From positions 310,007 through 374,006 of the forward strand of contig NZ_BBIW01000002.1 in assembly GCF_000732325.1 (NCBI RefSeq): 64,000 bases of DNA, given 5' to 3'. The stretch is from Paenibacillus sp. TCA20. Lineage in GTDB: Bacteria; Bacillota; Bacilli; Paenibacillales; Paenibacillaceae. The position numbers were made by a program, and so were the translations under genes. The notes beneath the pieces are model-generated. The model saw nothing but the letters and a program-made list of their open reading frames with translations, made no database searches and was not told where the DNA came from. Below are positions 8,274 to 17,845 of the stretch, piece after piece. Each line of letters starts with the position of its first letter. Position 1 is the first letter of the stretch.

Positions 8274-8909
8274 TTAGATCCAGTCATACTTCTCTCTTAT
8301 CCCCTGATGAAAGGCATGATCCGGATTCTGCTCAACCATCTTCTGGATGGCCTGCTTCCATGTCTGCTGGATCTCTGTCGGCTTATCGTTTGTAATCGAC
8401 TGCTTGCTCATCACGCTCTTGAGATATACCAGATCCTCCTGCAGGCGATTCAAATCCTTCAGAAGCAGCTGATGTGATTTATGACGCAGGTGATTTGTCG
8501 ATTGCAATGGCTGCAAGAGATCACTCTCAACATATTGGTGATAGTCCTGCAAGAGATTTGCCATCACACGGGTGGATGCACTGTCTTGCTGCCTAAAGTA
8601 AGGCTCCATCTTCTGCAGCGACATGCTGCCCAGTTCCAGACTGCGCGCTGCCTCATCAAGTCGATTCACCACCTGATCAGTCTCTACAAATTCATTTGTC
8701 TTAAGCTTCTCTGTCAAATAGGCAATATCCTCTATCGGCAGAGTGAACCCCCTGCCAACCGCTTCATTCCATAAGCTCTCGTTGGTTTCCCTTTGGGCAT
8801 CCTTATAATTCATTAGATGAATATTCAGCACTACACTTGAAACGAGCAGCATCGATAGCAATCCTATGATTAGTTTACTCTTATGTTTTTTCCAAAAATA
8901 CATCATCAT
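8274..8909 (-). CDS. Membrane-anchored helical protein of unknown function
   Basis: The protein is about 211 residues. Three consecutive ATG codons lie at 8909, 8906 and 8903 after AGAGGA; the third has the best spacing, so the start is uncertain by two codons. After a basic stretch (FWKKHKSK) one membrane helix (LIIGLLSMLLVSSVVLNIHL) acts as signal anchor. The remaining 180 residues are hydrophilic, mostly helical with heptad-like Leu/Gln patterns (LLKDLNRLQEDLVYLKSVM), and probably outside the membrane. No known family is recognised. The gene directly follows 8922-9257 with 12 bases between, suggesting one transcript. Confidence 0.6.
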   Translation of the reverse strand: MMMYFWKKHKSKLIIGLLSMLLVSSVVLNIHLMNYKDAQRETNESLWNEAVGRGFTLPIEDIAYLTEKLKTNEFVETDQVVNRLDEAARSLELGSMSLQKMEPYFRQQDSASTRVMANLLQDYHQYVESDLLQPLQSTNHLRHKSHQLLLKDLNRLQEDLVYLKSVMSKQSITNDKPTEIQQTWKQAIQKMVEQNPDHAFHQGIREKYDWI

Positions 8910-8921
8910 CGTTCCTCTCAC

Positions 8922-9257
8922 TTATAACGTCCCCGGATGCTTGTAATACTCAATCATCTTAATGAACTGTAATGAATAGTTGCTCTCCACTTCGCTAAGG
9001 GAAAATAATTTCCCATCCCATTCACGCAGTGCGAACACATAATCATGTCTTACCTCATCCATGGCTGGTTTGCCTATGTATTGTCCCTCGTAATCTTTGA
9101 ACTGGTCCTTAAATGCTGTATCAAACATGATCCGATGCTTAAATGATGCATTGACAAAAGCATTAACCAGCACCAGGGTGTCATTACTCTTATCGACGAC
9201 TAGGTAAATATTGCCTCGATCATCTTCAATAAGATCTTTGTTGATTTGAATATCCAT
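8922..9257 (-). CDS. Conserved hypothetical small protein
   Basis: The cytoplasmic protein is 111 residues with a strong start (AAGGAG, then GTGGATTAA, then ATG at 9257). It contains no membrane segment or Cys. The strand-rich N-terminus (IYLVVDKSNDTLVLVNAFVN) and the acidic helix near the end (SLQFIKMIEYYKH) are all that can be said. It is the first gene of a likely three-gene minus-strand unit running to 7730. I do not recognise the family. Confidence 0.6.
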   Translation of the reverse strand: MDIQINKDLIEDDRGNIYLVVDKSNDTLVLVNAFVNASFKHRIMFDTAFKDQFKDYEGQYIGKPAMDEVRHDYVFALREWDGKLFSLSEVESNYSLQFIKMIEYYKHPGTL

Positions 9258-9726
9258 TTAATCCACTCCTTTTTTCTCTCATCTACATCAACTCTTATTC
9301 AAGCAGCAAAAGTTATTTTTGAAATATCATGGCACATTTAATATTAATTATAATACCAGTTATTCTCATTTAATTAAATAGTTGAGTTATTAATAATTCC
9401 ATGTCGAAAAATACAGAATCGTGCGATTACCCGAGAAATAATTCATGGATTAGCCCTTCTTTACCACTCCAACTACCATATTACTGCCATAATTAAATTT
9501 ATAACCTGATTGAAGCAGCTAAAGGTATTATAAAATGGATTCAGGTATGGTGGTATAATGAAGGAATATGATCTTTTGTGAATTTTTCATATCATGTTTT
9601 TTTCTGAATATAATATTTAACTTCGAAGAATGAATCTGATTCCTGAACTTACCGATCTAACTCATAAAACACCATTAAAAAACCCAGCTTATTAATAAAA
9701 CTGGGCTCAGCTTTTGAAGATTTAAT
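9258..9726. other. Intergenic region, possible plus-strand promoter
   Basis: These 469 bases are AT-rich and have no supported gene. A near-ideal extended -10 (TGGTATAAT, 9551-9559) reads on the plus strand, followed by AAGGA and a 21-codon hydrophobic ORF at 9568-9633, too weak to call a gene. The terminator of the FAD oxidoreductase gene lies at 9677-9705. Confidence 0.4.
9677..9705 (-). terminator. Terminator of type III PKS cluster
   Basis: On the minus strand CCCAG and CTGGG form a short stem with a 13-base AT-rich loop followed by TTTTTT. It lies 22 bases after the FAD oxidoreductase stop at 9727. The stem is only 5 bp, so strength is moderate. Confidence 0.55.
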
Positions 9727-10917
9727 TTAACGATGAATCCCCATTTCGGACAAACGTGTCGCTTTCACGAGATAAGAAGCCAGGCTTGGGAACAATTTTG
9801 CGGCTCCGGGATAGAGACGATTGGTCTTGGCAAAAGCCAGCTTCTGAATACGGTTAGCCCGTTTCAGCAGCTTGCCAAAATGGTGGTTTGCCTCCAAAGT
9901 ATACTCGCTCTGCCACTCTTCATAAGTAATCTCTGATTTTAAATATTGATCGGTTACAGCCGAGCAGATCATAGAGGATCTTAAGGCAACAGACATCCCG
10001 TCACCACACAAAGGAGGGATCACCATTAGGGCATCTCCAATATGGGGGAAGATCGACCACGGCTCGGGAACCGTAGATAATCTGACCGGAGCAATAGATA
10101 CCTGCGTTCCTGGGGCAGGGGCTCCTTCGTTCAGTCTGGCGAACAGCTTCTCATTATCCTGTGCTGCCGCCTGTAATATTTCGGATACCGACTTCCCTAT
10201 ACGCTGAACCGTCTTCAACGGAAGCAGTGCAGCAACATTGGCTATCTCTCCTCCTTCAATTGGAGATATCCCAACATAGCCGCCTTCACAGAAATACAGC
10301 TCCACTCGGGGCTCTGTCTTGATGCCAGTATAATGGGATTTTACCCCGACATAAACCTCCGAATCTAGTGGGGCATCGATATCCACCCCTTGGACAAACT
10401 TGGGTCTAGGAGTTCCATAGGCGCCAATAACGGACTTGGCATGATAATGGACGACCTCCTTCCCTTGCCGTACGGATACACGATAGCTGTGATCATCAAG
10501 CTGAACAATATCCAGCACCATCGCTTTAGATACGATGCTTGCACCTGCTTCGACGGCTTGTTGATGCAGCATCATATCCAGCTCATATCGGCTGATTCCC
10601 CAGGCTTGGCCTGGAAGAGCTGAATCGATCTCGCCTCCATTTGGCATGATGATCTTTGCACTGTTCATCACGCTGGGCTCCACTTGAAAAGCAAACGGAT
10701 CAACACCCACATAAGCCAGCATCTCTAAAGTCTCCGGTGACATGAACTCCCCGCATGTTTTATGTCTAGGAAATGCTTTGCGGTCTAACAAGACTGTGTC
10801 ATGGCCCATACCTGCAAGCTGCACAGCACATGCACTTCCCGCGATTCCTGCTCCTATGACAATGACATCCACTTGTTGCTCCATGTGTAATTCACTCTGA
10901 TTGTCCACATGCCTCAC
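9727..10917 (-). CDS. FAD-dependent oxidoreductase (geranylgeranyl reductase/UbiH-like) of type III PKS cluster
   Basis: The flavoprotein has about 396 residues. The dinucleotide-binding motif VIVIGAGIAGSACAVQLAG lies at about 19-37, then LLDRKAFPRHKTCGEFMSPE, the conserved region after the Rossmann fold in this family. A late FAD motif is PPLCGDGMSVALRSSM (about 300-315). Such enzymes reduce double bonds or hydroxylate aromatic rings. The start is uncertain: GTG at 10917 has GAAGGGAAG close by, and an ATG 11 codons later is possible. It lies 26 bases after the methyltransferase and is the third gene of the PKS operon. By analogy with SrsC-type enzymes it may oxidise a resorcinol to a quinone, or reduce an isoprenoid; that is inference. 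Confidence 0.75.
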   Translation of the reverse strand: MRHVDNQSELHMEQQVDVIVIGAGIAGSACAVQLAGMGHDTVLLDRKAFPRHKTCGEFMSPETLEMLAYVGVDPFAFQVEPSVMNSAKIIMPNGGEIDSALPGQAWGISRYELDMMLHQQAVEAGASIVSKAMVLDIVQLDDHSYRVSVRQGKEVVHYHAKSVIGAYGTPRPKFVQGVDIDAPLDSEVYVGVKSHYTGIKTEPRVELYFCEGGYVGISPIEGGEIANVAALLPLKTVQRIGKSVSEILQAAAQDNEKLFARLNEGAPAPGTQVSIAPVRLSTVPEPWSIFPHIGDALMVIPPLCGDGMSVALRSSMICSAVTDQYLKSEITYEEWQSEYTLEANHHFGKLLKRANRIQKLAFAKTNRLYPGAAKLFPSLASYLVKATRLSEMGIHR

Positions 10918-10943
10918 CTTCCCTTCTTCTATTTGCGGCTCCT

Positions 10944-11657
10944 TTACTGTCTCGGGATAATTACGGCATATCGGAACAAAGGCTTCCAGTTATAAGTCAT
11001 GGATTGATGATTAAGCCGTGTTTGCAGCTCCTTCCAGTCCGAGCCTTTAAACCCTTTTGCGACAGATAGCGGTCCATCATGCCGTATATAACGATTTCTC
11101 GAGATAATCCTTGTTGTGATCCATACGGCCGTATAGGAAACGGTATGCCTATGAATATCATTAATGACAACCCCGTATCTCGACGCACGCAGCATATGGG
11201 ATACGATCTCAACGAGCTTCTCACCGTCAAAATGATGTACGAACTGGGAGCCTGTGACGATATCAGCTGATGCATCCGGCAGGTCACATACATCAGCCTG
11301 CAGCACAGTTACTCTGTTCTCTCCCTTGAATAGAGCCCTTGCTTCATCACATGCTTCTGCTGTCATATCAACAAGCGTGATACTCAGCTGGATACCCCGT
11401 TCATCTGCCCAGCGAAGCAGCTTGCGGTTCACGTCACCCGACCCTGCACCTACATCTAGAATGGACAAGGAATTCGGCCTGCCCATCTCCTTCCACAGCT
11501 TCTCAACTCCATATTTCGTTGGGCCCGGAGCTGCAAAAATTTTATTTAATCTCCTTAAATGCTTAAGCGCTTCGGTCAGCTCCGCTCCGCCCAAGGAGAA
11601 ATCATCCATTAATTCCTCTTCCTTTGCTCTTCGATCCAGCTTCCTAAAGATAGACAT
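10944..11657 (-). CDS. SAM-dependent methyltransferase of type III PKS cluster
   Basis: This class I methyltransferase has 237 residues. Motif I SILDVGAGSGDVNRKLLRW (about 63-81) binds SAM. LVDMTAEACDEARALF is the acidic loop after strand 2, VLQADVCDLPDASADIV is motif II, and GSQFVHHF is the post-motif. Its start overlaps the PKS stop by 14 bases, with GAGG inside the PKS end, so translation is coupled. It probably methylates the carbon or oxygen of the PKS product, as SrsB does in the S. griseus phenolic-lipid pathway. O- versus C-methylation cannot be told. Confidence 0.85.
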   Translation of the reverse strand: MSIFRKLDRRAKEEELMDDFSLGGAELTEALKHLRRLNKIFAAPGPTKYGVEKLWKEMGRPNSLSILDVGAGSGDVNRKLLRWADERGIQLSITLVDMTAEACDEARALFKGENRVTVLQADVCDLPDASADIVTGSQFVHHFDGEKLVEIVSHMLRASRYGVVINDIHRHTVSYTAVWITTRIISRNRYIRHDGPLSVAKGFKGSDWKELQTRLNHQSMTYNWKPLFRYAVIIPRQ

Positions 11658-12798
11658 GATCTGCCTCTACGGATGAAGAACGGTATGAAGGAACATAGGA
11701 GAATCTCATAAGCTCTGCCGTTAACCCGGGGCCAAAAGCCATCGCCACTCCTTCTGCTGTCTCACGCTGCTGAGATCTCAGCTCGCTGCGCATCGCATCC
11801 AGCACAAACATGATGGTCACAGAAGACAGGTTGCCGTAATTTTTCAGGATGTCCCGGCTGTATTTGGTCTGATCGTCACGAAGTCCAAGGACTTCCTGAA
11901 CCGAATCTACAATGCCTCGCCCACCCGGATGAATGGCATATAATTCAGGCTGAGGTGCACCTTCGAGCAGATAATCCATTTCTTCAGCCAGATGGGTTCC
12001 GAGCAGCTTGGGAATTCGCGGAGACAGATACAGATCAAAGCCCGTGTTCCCCACATCCCAAGTCATATCCTCGGCACAATCCGGCAATAGAACTGAGTAG
12101 CCCTTACCCAGCTGATAGTAATGCTGATGCTGCTCTTCAGCCATGCTCACAACACATGACGAAGCTCCATCTCCGAAGAATGAAGCGGCGAACAGCGCTT
12201 CCCGTTCCATCACCGGTTGAAAATGAAGTGTACACAGCTCCACACACACAACGAGCACTTTAGCATCTGGTGAACCCTGCACTACGTCCCTTGCAGCTTG
12301 AATGGCTCTCAGTCCTGCCGCACACCCTTGGAAGATCAGTGGAATACGCGTCGTTCGTGGGGACAAGCCCAAATGCTTGATCAGCAGCACATCCAGCCCT
12401 GGCAAGAATTGACCTGTACAACTGACGGTAACCAAATGCGTAATTGCCTCAGGTGCCGTATTCGAATCTTTGAGTGCTCTTTCCGCCGCCTGGATCCCAA
12501 GCGGTACCGCTTCTTTTTTATATGTATTCATGCGCTCTTCCGTAGATGGAACCTCGTGATCTGGATTGGAAGGCAGATACTCACAGTCCTCCGGGTTCCC
12601 TGTAAAGCTGGGTTCACACGTATATCTCATCTCAACACCGCAGGATCTAAATATTCTTCTCGCGAAACGAGCCAGCTCTGGCTTCTCCCCGAGTGTTGAT
12701 TCCATCAACTTGGCTGCATCTGTCTGCGACAATGAGTGAGTTGGGAGCGCAGTCCCAAGTCCTATTATAGAAATACGTGAGTTTAACATATCGTTCAT
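11644..12798 (-). CDS. Type III polyketide synthase (chalcone/alkylpyrone synthase family)
   Basis: The protein is 384 residues, the usual size for the family. The catalytic triad is complete: Cys159 in IFQGCAAGLRAI, His290 in AIHPGGRGIVD and Asn323 in KNYGNLSSVTIMF. The late GFGPGLT-like loop is present as AFGPGLTAE. The homodimeric enzyme loads an acyl starter (in bacilli often a fatty acyl-CoA), extends it with malonyl-CoA and cyclises it to an alkylpyrone or alkylresorcinol. The start ATG has AGGAGG with 8-base spacing. It leads an operon with a methyltransferase and an FAD enzyme. B. subtilis BcsA is the closest named relative I can suggest, but the gene symbol is not assigned. Confidence 0.92.
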   Translation of the reverse strand: MNDMLNSRISIIGLGTALPTHSLSQTDAAKLMESTLGEKPELARFARRIFRSCGVEMRYTCEPSFTGNPEDCEYLPSNPDHEVPSTEERMNTYKKEAVPLGIQAAERALKDSNTAPEAITHLVTVSCTGQFLPGLDVLLIKHLGLSPRTTRIPLIFQGCAAGLRAIQAARDVVQGSPDAKVLVVCVELCTLHFQPVMEREALFAASFFGDGASSCVVSMAEEQHQHYYQLGKGYSVLLPDCAEDMTWDVGNTGFDLYLSPRIPKLLGTHLAEEMDYLLEGAPQPELYAIHPGGRGIVDSVQEVLGLRDDQTKYSRDILKNYGNLSSVTIMFVLDAMRSELRSQQRETAEGVAMAFGPGLTAELMRFSYVPSYRSSSVEADHVYL

Positions 12799-13091
12799 CC
12801 AATTTTCCTCCTATTTTTGCGTATATGCCTGTAAATAGAGTATTTCCCCACCGTCAGAATTTTGTACAAGCCAATCACTACTCCATATATTCTGTTGACA
12901 ACGTACTTTTTAACCAATTTTAATTACATAAAATGTTAATAAATCGGTCATCACTGTGATGTTTCTTATATTTTTATCCCATGTTTTAAAACTATTTACC
13001 CTTACCAACTCATCTGGAATCTTTAAAATTAGAATTAGGAGGCGATAAACAGAATTCGCCAGTCCAAAAATGTTGAGGAGGAATGTAGTAA

Positions 13092-14447
13092 ATGGAAAAT
13101 GTGTTGGTCCAAAGCAAAAAGAAGTTCCACTTTCGATTGTTGCTTGGAATCGTATTCGCATTCATCACATGCTTGATCATTGCAGAGATTGCCTCGGCTC
13201 ATGGTTACATAAGTGCTCCACAAAGCCGTGCATATCAATGTAAGCTGGGTCAGAACACAAATTGCGGAAATGTACAGTATGAGCCCCAATCCTTAGAGGC
13301 GAAGGGTAATTTCCCGACAGGAGGACCTGCCGACGGACAGATCTCAGGAGCTGGAATCTTCCCGCAGATGAATGAACAGTCTCCTACTCGCTGGAATAAG
13401 GTCAACATGAACACAGGTTCAAACACATTTACTTGGACGCTTACAGCTGCTCATGCGACAAAGGAATGGAAATATTACATTACGAAACCAGGCTGGGATC
13501 AGAGCAAAGCACTTGCTCGCTCCGATATTGAATTGTTCTGTTCCATCAATGACGGCGGTAAAAGACCGGACTATACCGTAACACATACTTGCAACATTCC
13601 TGCTGACCGCAGCGGCTACCATCTTATTCTTGCCGTGTGGGAAGTTGCAGATACAGGGAATGCATTTTACAACACGATTGATGTCAATTTATCTGGTGGC
13701 AGCGGAGGAAACCCTGGCGATACGACAGCCCCAACAGCGCCAAGCGGACTGCACTCCATGGGTGTTACTGCTAACTCCGTTTCCCTGATGTGGTCAGCAG
13801 CGACAGACAATGTAGGTGTCACTGGGTATGAAATCTACAGAGGCTCTACATTGGTCGCTACCGTATCGGGTTCAACCCTGACTTACAATGCTACAGGTCT
13901 TACAGCCAATACAAGCTATTCCTTCACAGTTAAAGCGAAGGATGCGGCGGGCAATGTATCTGCAGCGAGCAACGCGTTAAGCATTACAACCTCCGGCGCG
14001 GGTACACCCGATACTTCTGCCCCAACAGCTCCAAGCGGGCTGCATTCGATGGGTGTAACGGCGAGCTCCGTATCCCTAATGTGGTCAGCAGCAACAGATA
14101 ATACAGCCGTAACAGGATATGAAATCTACAGAGGCTCCACACTGGTCGCTACGGTATCCGGTACTACCTTGGAATATAATGTAACGGGTCTTACTGCCAA
14201 TACGAGCTATTCCTTTACAGTAAAAGCCAAGGATGCGGCAGGCAACGTCTCTCCTGCGAGCAATACACTAACCATTTCCACTTCGGCGCCGCCTTCAACG
14301 ACAGCACCTGCGTGGACACCAGGAACCGCGTATAAAGTGAATGATCTTGTAACTTACAACGGCGTAGTGTACAAATGCCGCCAGGCTCATACGGCTTTGA
14401 CCGGATGGGAACCGGCAACCACTTTGGCGCTGTGGATCGAGAATTAA
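13092..14447 (+). CDS. Secreted AA10 lytic polysaccharide monooxygenase with two FnIII and CBM5/12
   Basis: The protein is 451 residues. A signal peptide (basic KKKFHFR, then [21 protein letters not shown]) should be cut before His37, giving the mature N-terminal HGYI that forms the copper histidine brace with His121 (AAHATKEW). Tyr/Phe packing at [12 protein letters not shown] is also as in AA10. The catalytic domain spans about 37-200, fibronectin III repeats about 211-300 and 308-397, and a CBM5/12 carbohydrate-binding domain about 404-451 ([20 protein letters not shown]). The copper enzyme oxidatively cleaves crystalline chitin (some members cleave cellulose), releasing ends for chitinases. 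AGGAGG precedes the ATG by 10 bases. Transcribed alone, with a strong terminator after it. Confidence 0.95.
   Translation: MENVLVQSKKKFHFRLLLGIVFAFITCLIIAEIASAHGYISAPQSRAYQCKLGQNTNCGNVQYEPQSLEAKGNFPTGGPADGQISGAGIFPQMNEQSPTRWNKVNMNTGSNTFTWTLTAAHATKEWKYYITKPGWDQSKALARSDIELFCSINDGGKRPDYTVTHTCNIPADRSGYHLILAVWEVADTGNAFYNTIDVNLSGGSGGNPGDTTAPTAPSGLHSMGVTANSVSLMWSAATDNVGVTGYEIYRGSTLVATVSGSTLTYNATGLTANTSYSFTVKAKDAAGNVSAASNALSITTSGAGTPDTSAPTAPSGLHSMGVTASSVSLMWSAATDNTAVTGYEIYRGSTLVATVSGTTLEYNVTGLTANTSYSFTVKAKDAAGNVSPASNTLTISTSAPPSTTAPAWTPGTAYKVNDLVTYNGVVYKCRQAHTALTGWEPATTLALWIEN
13719..14300 (+). repeat. Tandem FnIII-coding repeats, 291-bp period
   Basis: Two successive 97-codon units (13719-14009 and 14010-14300) encode nearly the same fibronectin III domain: both contain [38 protein letters not shown] and [14 protein letters not shown]. 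The units diverge mainly at synonymous sites, so the duplication is not brand new and the protein is under selection. Confidence 0.85.
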
Positions 14448-14481
14448 CACATATGCAGTGAGTTAAAAATGAACAAACAAA

Positions 14482-14516
14482 ACAAAGCTCCAGGAAAGGC
14501 AGGAGCTTTGTTTTTG
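14482..14516 (+). terminator. Intrinsic terminator of LPMO gene
   Basis: ACAAAGCTCC and GGAGCTTTGT form a 10-bp stem with a 10-base loop, followed by TTTTG. It lies 35 bases after the LPMO stop. Confidence 0.85.
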
Positions 14517-14563
14517 TTTGCTTTTTATTATTTCTCTATCAGCTGCTTAATCAGAATATATCG

Positions 14564-15433
14564 TTACAGTCCTTTTTCTATTGCATATCTGCCCCAGTGA
14601 GGCCGGCTACCATCCCTGTCTGTAAATCCATACTCATCGGACAATCCCCATGAGCTGAGTGCAAGCCCGCTCTTCTCATGCACCTTGGGATCTGCTGCGA
14701 GACATGCGGCCGCCTTGCCTACATAATCAGGTGTTTCCGAAGCAATGAAATGAGGCTCCGTACGTACAGCATCTCTCCAGTTGTCTTCCGTCACGCCGAA
14801 GTAATCCAGCATGGCTTCTGAACGTAAGAAGCCCGGGGTGAGTGCCAGTGCTGTAACGTTGTGCGGCTTCAGTTCCTCAGCCATGGCCTTTGCTAAATGA
14901 ATAACAGACACTTTTGCCAAGCTATAGTAAAGATTACCTCGGTATCTATCATCAACACCGTCCGTTATTTCAATAATCAACCCTTGCTTCCTTGCCACCA
15001 TAAGCGGTGCTCCAAATTTGCTGGTGATCATGTGCGAATGGACTGCCCGCTTCTGCATCGTTAATCCATCCTCCAGCGAGTGCTCCCAGAACGGTTTGGA
15101 CCAGTCTGTAAGCGGATCACCTCCCCACACATCATTTACGAGTATATCCAGCCTGCCTTCTCTTTCCTGGGCAACACGCGCAAACAACCGCTCTACCTGC
15201 TCTGGATCTGTGTGGTCGACCTGTACCGCAATTCCGATTCCTCCAGCCTCTGTCACCAGCTCTGCCGTTTCTTCAATCGTTTCTGCTCGGTTCATATCCG
15301 ATTTATCCTGTCGAGTACTCCTTCCCGTACAATAAACAACGGCTCCGCTCGCTCCCAGCTGAACGGCAATCGCCCTTCCTGCTCCGCGGGTGGCACCTGC
15401 TACAACTGCAACTTGACCTTTTAAGGCTGTCAC
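14564..15433 (-). CDS. Short-chain dehydrogenase/reductase
   Basis: The protein is 289 residues from a GTG at 15433 (GAGGAG 11 bases upstream). The cofactor motif GATRGAGRA (about 13-21, TGxxxGxG type) and GRSTR after strand 2 suggest NADP. The classical NNAG motif is replaced by NDVWGGD (about 102). The catalytic YxxxK is YSLAK (about 171), preceded by IEITDG where Ser is usually found. This is a divergent but probably active NAD(P)-dependent oxidoreductase; the substrate is unknown. It stands alone between two converging or diverging units. Confidence 0.8.
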   Translation of the reverse strand: MTALKGQVAVVAGATRGAGRAIAVQLGASGAVVYCTGRSTRQDKSDMNRAETIEETAELVTEAGGIGIAVQVDHTDPEQVERLFARVAQEREGRLDILVNDVWGGDPLTDWSKPFWEHSLEDGLTMQKRAVHSHMITSKFGAPLMVARKQGLIIEITDGVDDRYRGNLYYSLAKVSVIHLAKAMAEELKPHNVTALALTPGFLRSEAMLDYFGVTEDNWRDAVRTEPHFIASETPDYVGKAAACLAADPKVHEKSGLALSSWGLSDEYGFTDRDGSRPHWGRYAIEKGL

Positions 15434-15596
15434 TTATTCTTTCACTCCTCTGGTATTCTTTTTCTTATAAATCGCAAACTTCTGCTGTCCTTCTTTCTTA
15501 TTGTAAATGTGAAATATGACAATACCTGTCGTAGTTAAATCCAAAAATTCTTTGTATCTTACCTTTAACTGCTTCAATCAAGAGTATGTATTGTAT

Positions 15597-15640
15597 AAAA
15601 AAACCGCTGAAAGGAATAAATCATTCCTTTTCAGCGGTTT
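15597..15640 (-). terminator. Terminator of dicarboxylate symporter gene
   Basis: CCGCTGAAAAGGAA and TTCCTTTCAGCGG pair on the minus transcript with one bulge and a 7-base loop, followed by seven U. The stem lies 40 bases after the symporter stop. Confidence 0.9.
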
Positions 15641-15676
15641 ATCGGGGTCAGCGGCTTCTATTTCATTTCAGCACGA

Positions 15677-17032
15677 TTACTCTACTTCTAGTTTTCTAGC
15701 TGCAGGTAAATCAGAGACAGTCGGTGCAGGAGATACCACTTCTTCTGTAATCAATCCAGATTTCATCACCTGTACAGCCTGTTCTTTATCTAGAAGTCCT
15801 TCCCATCTCGCAACGACGAACGTTGCTACGGCATAACCAATCAAGTTAATTGTCGTACGGAAATTCCCCATAATTCGGTCTGGAGCCAGCATCAGTGCAA
15901 CAGCTGCGATGGGAATGAAGCCTGTGCTTGCCGCCGTTGCAGACAAGGCAACAAACGCAGAACCCGGTATACCTGCCATCCCTTTGGATGTAAGCAGCAG
16001 CACAGCAAGGAGCACCAGCTGTTCGTACAAGCCGAGATCTGTTCCTGTCGCTTGAGCCAAGAATACAAGTGCGAGTGACAGATAAATCGAGGCCCCGTCA
16101 AGGTTAAAGGAGTAGCCTGTTGGCACCACCAATCCTACGACGGATCGATCACAGCCTGCTTTCTCCAGCTTCGTCATCAGCTGCGGCATAACCGCTTCTG
16201 TTGAACCGGTAGCAAACGAGAAAATAATTTCCTCTCGAATTAGTTTAATCGCACCCCACAAACCAATGCCGACAAAGATCCGCATAATGACTTCAAGAAC
16301 AAGCAGAAAAATGAGGCAGGCAACGGCCATGGCCAGGAACAGCTTGCCGAAAGCGAGCAGGGTCTGCATTCCATATTGACTTACCGCATAAGCCATCGCT
16401 CCAAAAGTCGCAATGACGGTCAGCTTCATGATGAAGCCCATAATTTGAAAAATAACTTTGCTGACATGATCCAGCAGATCAATCAAAAATTCGGATGTCC
16501 GGCCTCCGATTCGAACGAGTGCGAAACCGAATAAACAAGAGACAAGCAGTACTTGCAGCATAGCATTCGATGCGAATGCGGACACGACACTCTCTGGAAT
16601 GATGTTCATGATAAACTCGGTCCCTGTTGGCAGCTCAGAATTTTTCGTGGCCTGTCCAACCTCGTCAACGGACAAGCTGGCAGGATCCACATTCATTCCT
16701 TGTCCTGGCTTCATGACATTAGCAGCTACTAGACCGACGATCAGCGCAATGGTGGTAACCACTTCAAAATAGATCAAAGCCTTTCCGCCGATTCTGCCAA
16801 CAGTTTTGATGTTACCTACCTTTGCTATGCCTAGCACAACAACGACGAAGACAAGCGGTGATATGATCATCTTAATTAATTTGATAAATCCGTCACCGAG
16901 TGGCTTGAGTGCTATGCCGAAGGAAGGCCAGAAATAACCCACAGCAATTCCGAGTGCAATGGCCACCATAATTTGAAAAAACAAACCTTTGTAAAAAGGC
17001 TTCCGCTCTATCGTTTGTGCAGCCTCCATCAT
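15677..17032 (-). CDS. Dicarboxylate/amino acid:cation symporter (DAACS family)
   Basis: The protein is about 451 residues from ATG 17032 (GGGGG site). The open frame extends 45 codons further upstream, but that part has no site and is unlike the family. There are eight membrane helices plus two re-entrant loops. The family motif appears as GYSFNLDGASIYLSL (NMDG-type cation/substrate site), and hairpin HP2 as KGMAGIPGSAFVALSAT. The serine-rich HP1 region is EEIIFSFATGSTEAVMPQL. It imports glutamate, aspartate or C4-dicarboxylates with protons or sodium. Length and motifs are complete. A single-gene transcript with a strong terminator. Confidence 0.9.
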   Translation of the reverse strand: MMEAAQTIERKPFYKGLFFQIMVAIALGIAVGYFWPSFGIALKPLGDGFIKLIKMIISPLVFVVVVLGIAKVGNIKTVGRIGGKALIYFEVVTTIALIVGLVAANVMKPGQGMNVDPASLSVDEVGQATKNSELPTGTEFIMNIIPESVVSAFASNAMLQVLLVSCLFGFALVRIGGRTSEFLIDLLDHVSKVIFQIMGFIMKLTVIATFGAMAYAVSQYGMQTLLAFGKLFLAMAVACLIFLLVLEVIMRIFVGIGLWGAIKLIREEIIFSFATGSTEAVMPQLMTKLEKAGCDRSVVGLVVPTGYSFNLDGASIYLSLALVFLAQATGTDLGLYEQLVLLAVLLLTSKGMAGIPGSAFVALSATAASTGFIPIAAVALMLAPDRIMGNFRTTINLIGYAVATFVVARWEGLLDKEQAVQVMKSGLITEEVVSPAPTVSDLPAARKLEVE

Positions 17033-17296
17033 AACGCCCCCATATCCATCCTGTACTTTTTTTATAACTATATGCCGGGCAATATTTGACGTCAATTTAT
17101 CTAACATAATTTTGGAGGAATGCTTATTTAGCGAAGACAAACTGGGCATGATACACAAAAAATGCAAGTATACATCATAATTAATGGTATTATATGTAAT
17201 TCATTTGGTATTCACGTTACATTCACTATCATATCACATATAAATAACCGGATCGCAAATGCAATCCGGTTCTATACACAATCTATCTCTTCTCTA

Positions 17297-17650
17297 TTAT
17301 TTAGAAGGGTGATGCTTCCTATTCACAATAGACTCCAGCTTCTGGGAGATCATAACCCGTTCATGTTTCAATTCCCATATCCGTTCGGTTACTTTGGCTT
17401 TCTCCGCTTCATCCTTCTCCAGATTTAACTGCCTGAATAAGGACAACAGCTCGTCGTTCAACGCATCAAATTGCATCCATAATTCATTTCGCAATACCGG
17501 TGTATCCTTGTTCGTCTCTTCCTCTGTATAATTCTTCATCGAATTGATGATTTCTTGCTGCCATTCTGTGTCATTCATTCGGATCGCATAATTCAGGAGA
17601 TCCAAATAATCATCTATTTGTAATGAATTGGTCATGCGTTGTATTGTCAT
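17297..17650 (-). CDS. Small coiled-coil hypothetical protein (IDEAL-like length, unknown)
   Basis: The cytoplasmic protein is 117 residues, highly charged and helical, with a coiled coil from about 58 to 110 (LNDELLSLFRQLNLEKDEAEKAKV.. with heptads, given here only in part). No known domain is recognised. AAAGGAG lies 14 bases before the ATG at 17650, longer than usual, so the start may be a few codons off. It is a single gene downstream of nothing obvious. Confidence 0.55.
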   Translation of the reverse strand: MTIQRMTNSLQIDDYLDLLNYAIRMNDTEWQQEIINSMKNYTEEETNKDTPVLRNELWMQFDALNDELLSLFRQLNLEKDEAEKAKVTERIWELKHERVMISQKLESIVNRKHHPSK

Positions 17651-17845
17651 GATTGATCCAGTGTCTCCTTTACTCTCTTTTACCGAGTATTATACTAGGT
17701 TTTATAAGAATTTCAAGAGTTCAATTGATCTTCTTGCAAAAGTTAACTTGAAAAGTTACTTAAATCATTACTTATTGATTCCGTAACTTCACTTTACTGT
17801 CCATTTTATTCTAATCCAATTTGATCCGATCCTATGTGATATACC

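Noticed and set aside
9568..9633. 21-codon hydrophobic ORF
   Set aside because: Spacing of AAGGA to ATG is only 2-3 bases and the length is too short to support a gene call; kept only as a low-interest observation.
17033..17167. 45-codon N-terminal extension of the symporter
   Set aside because: No binding site, unlike the family, and the normal start at 17032 gives the usual length.
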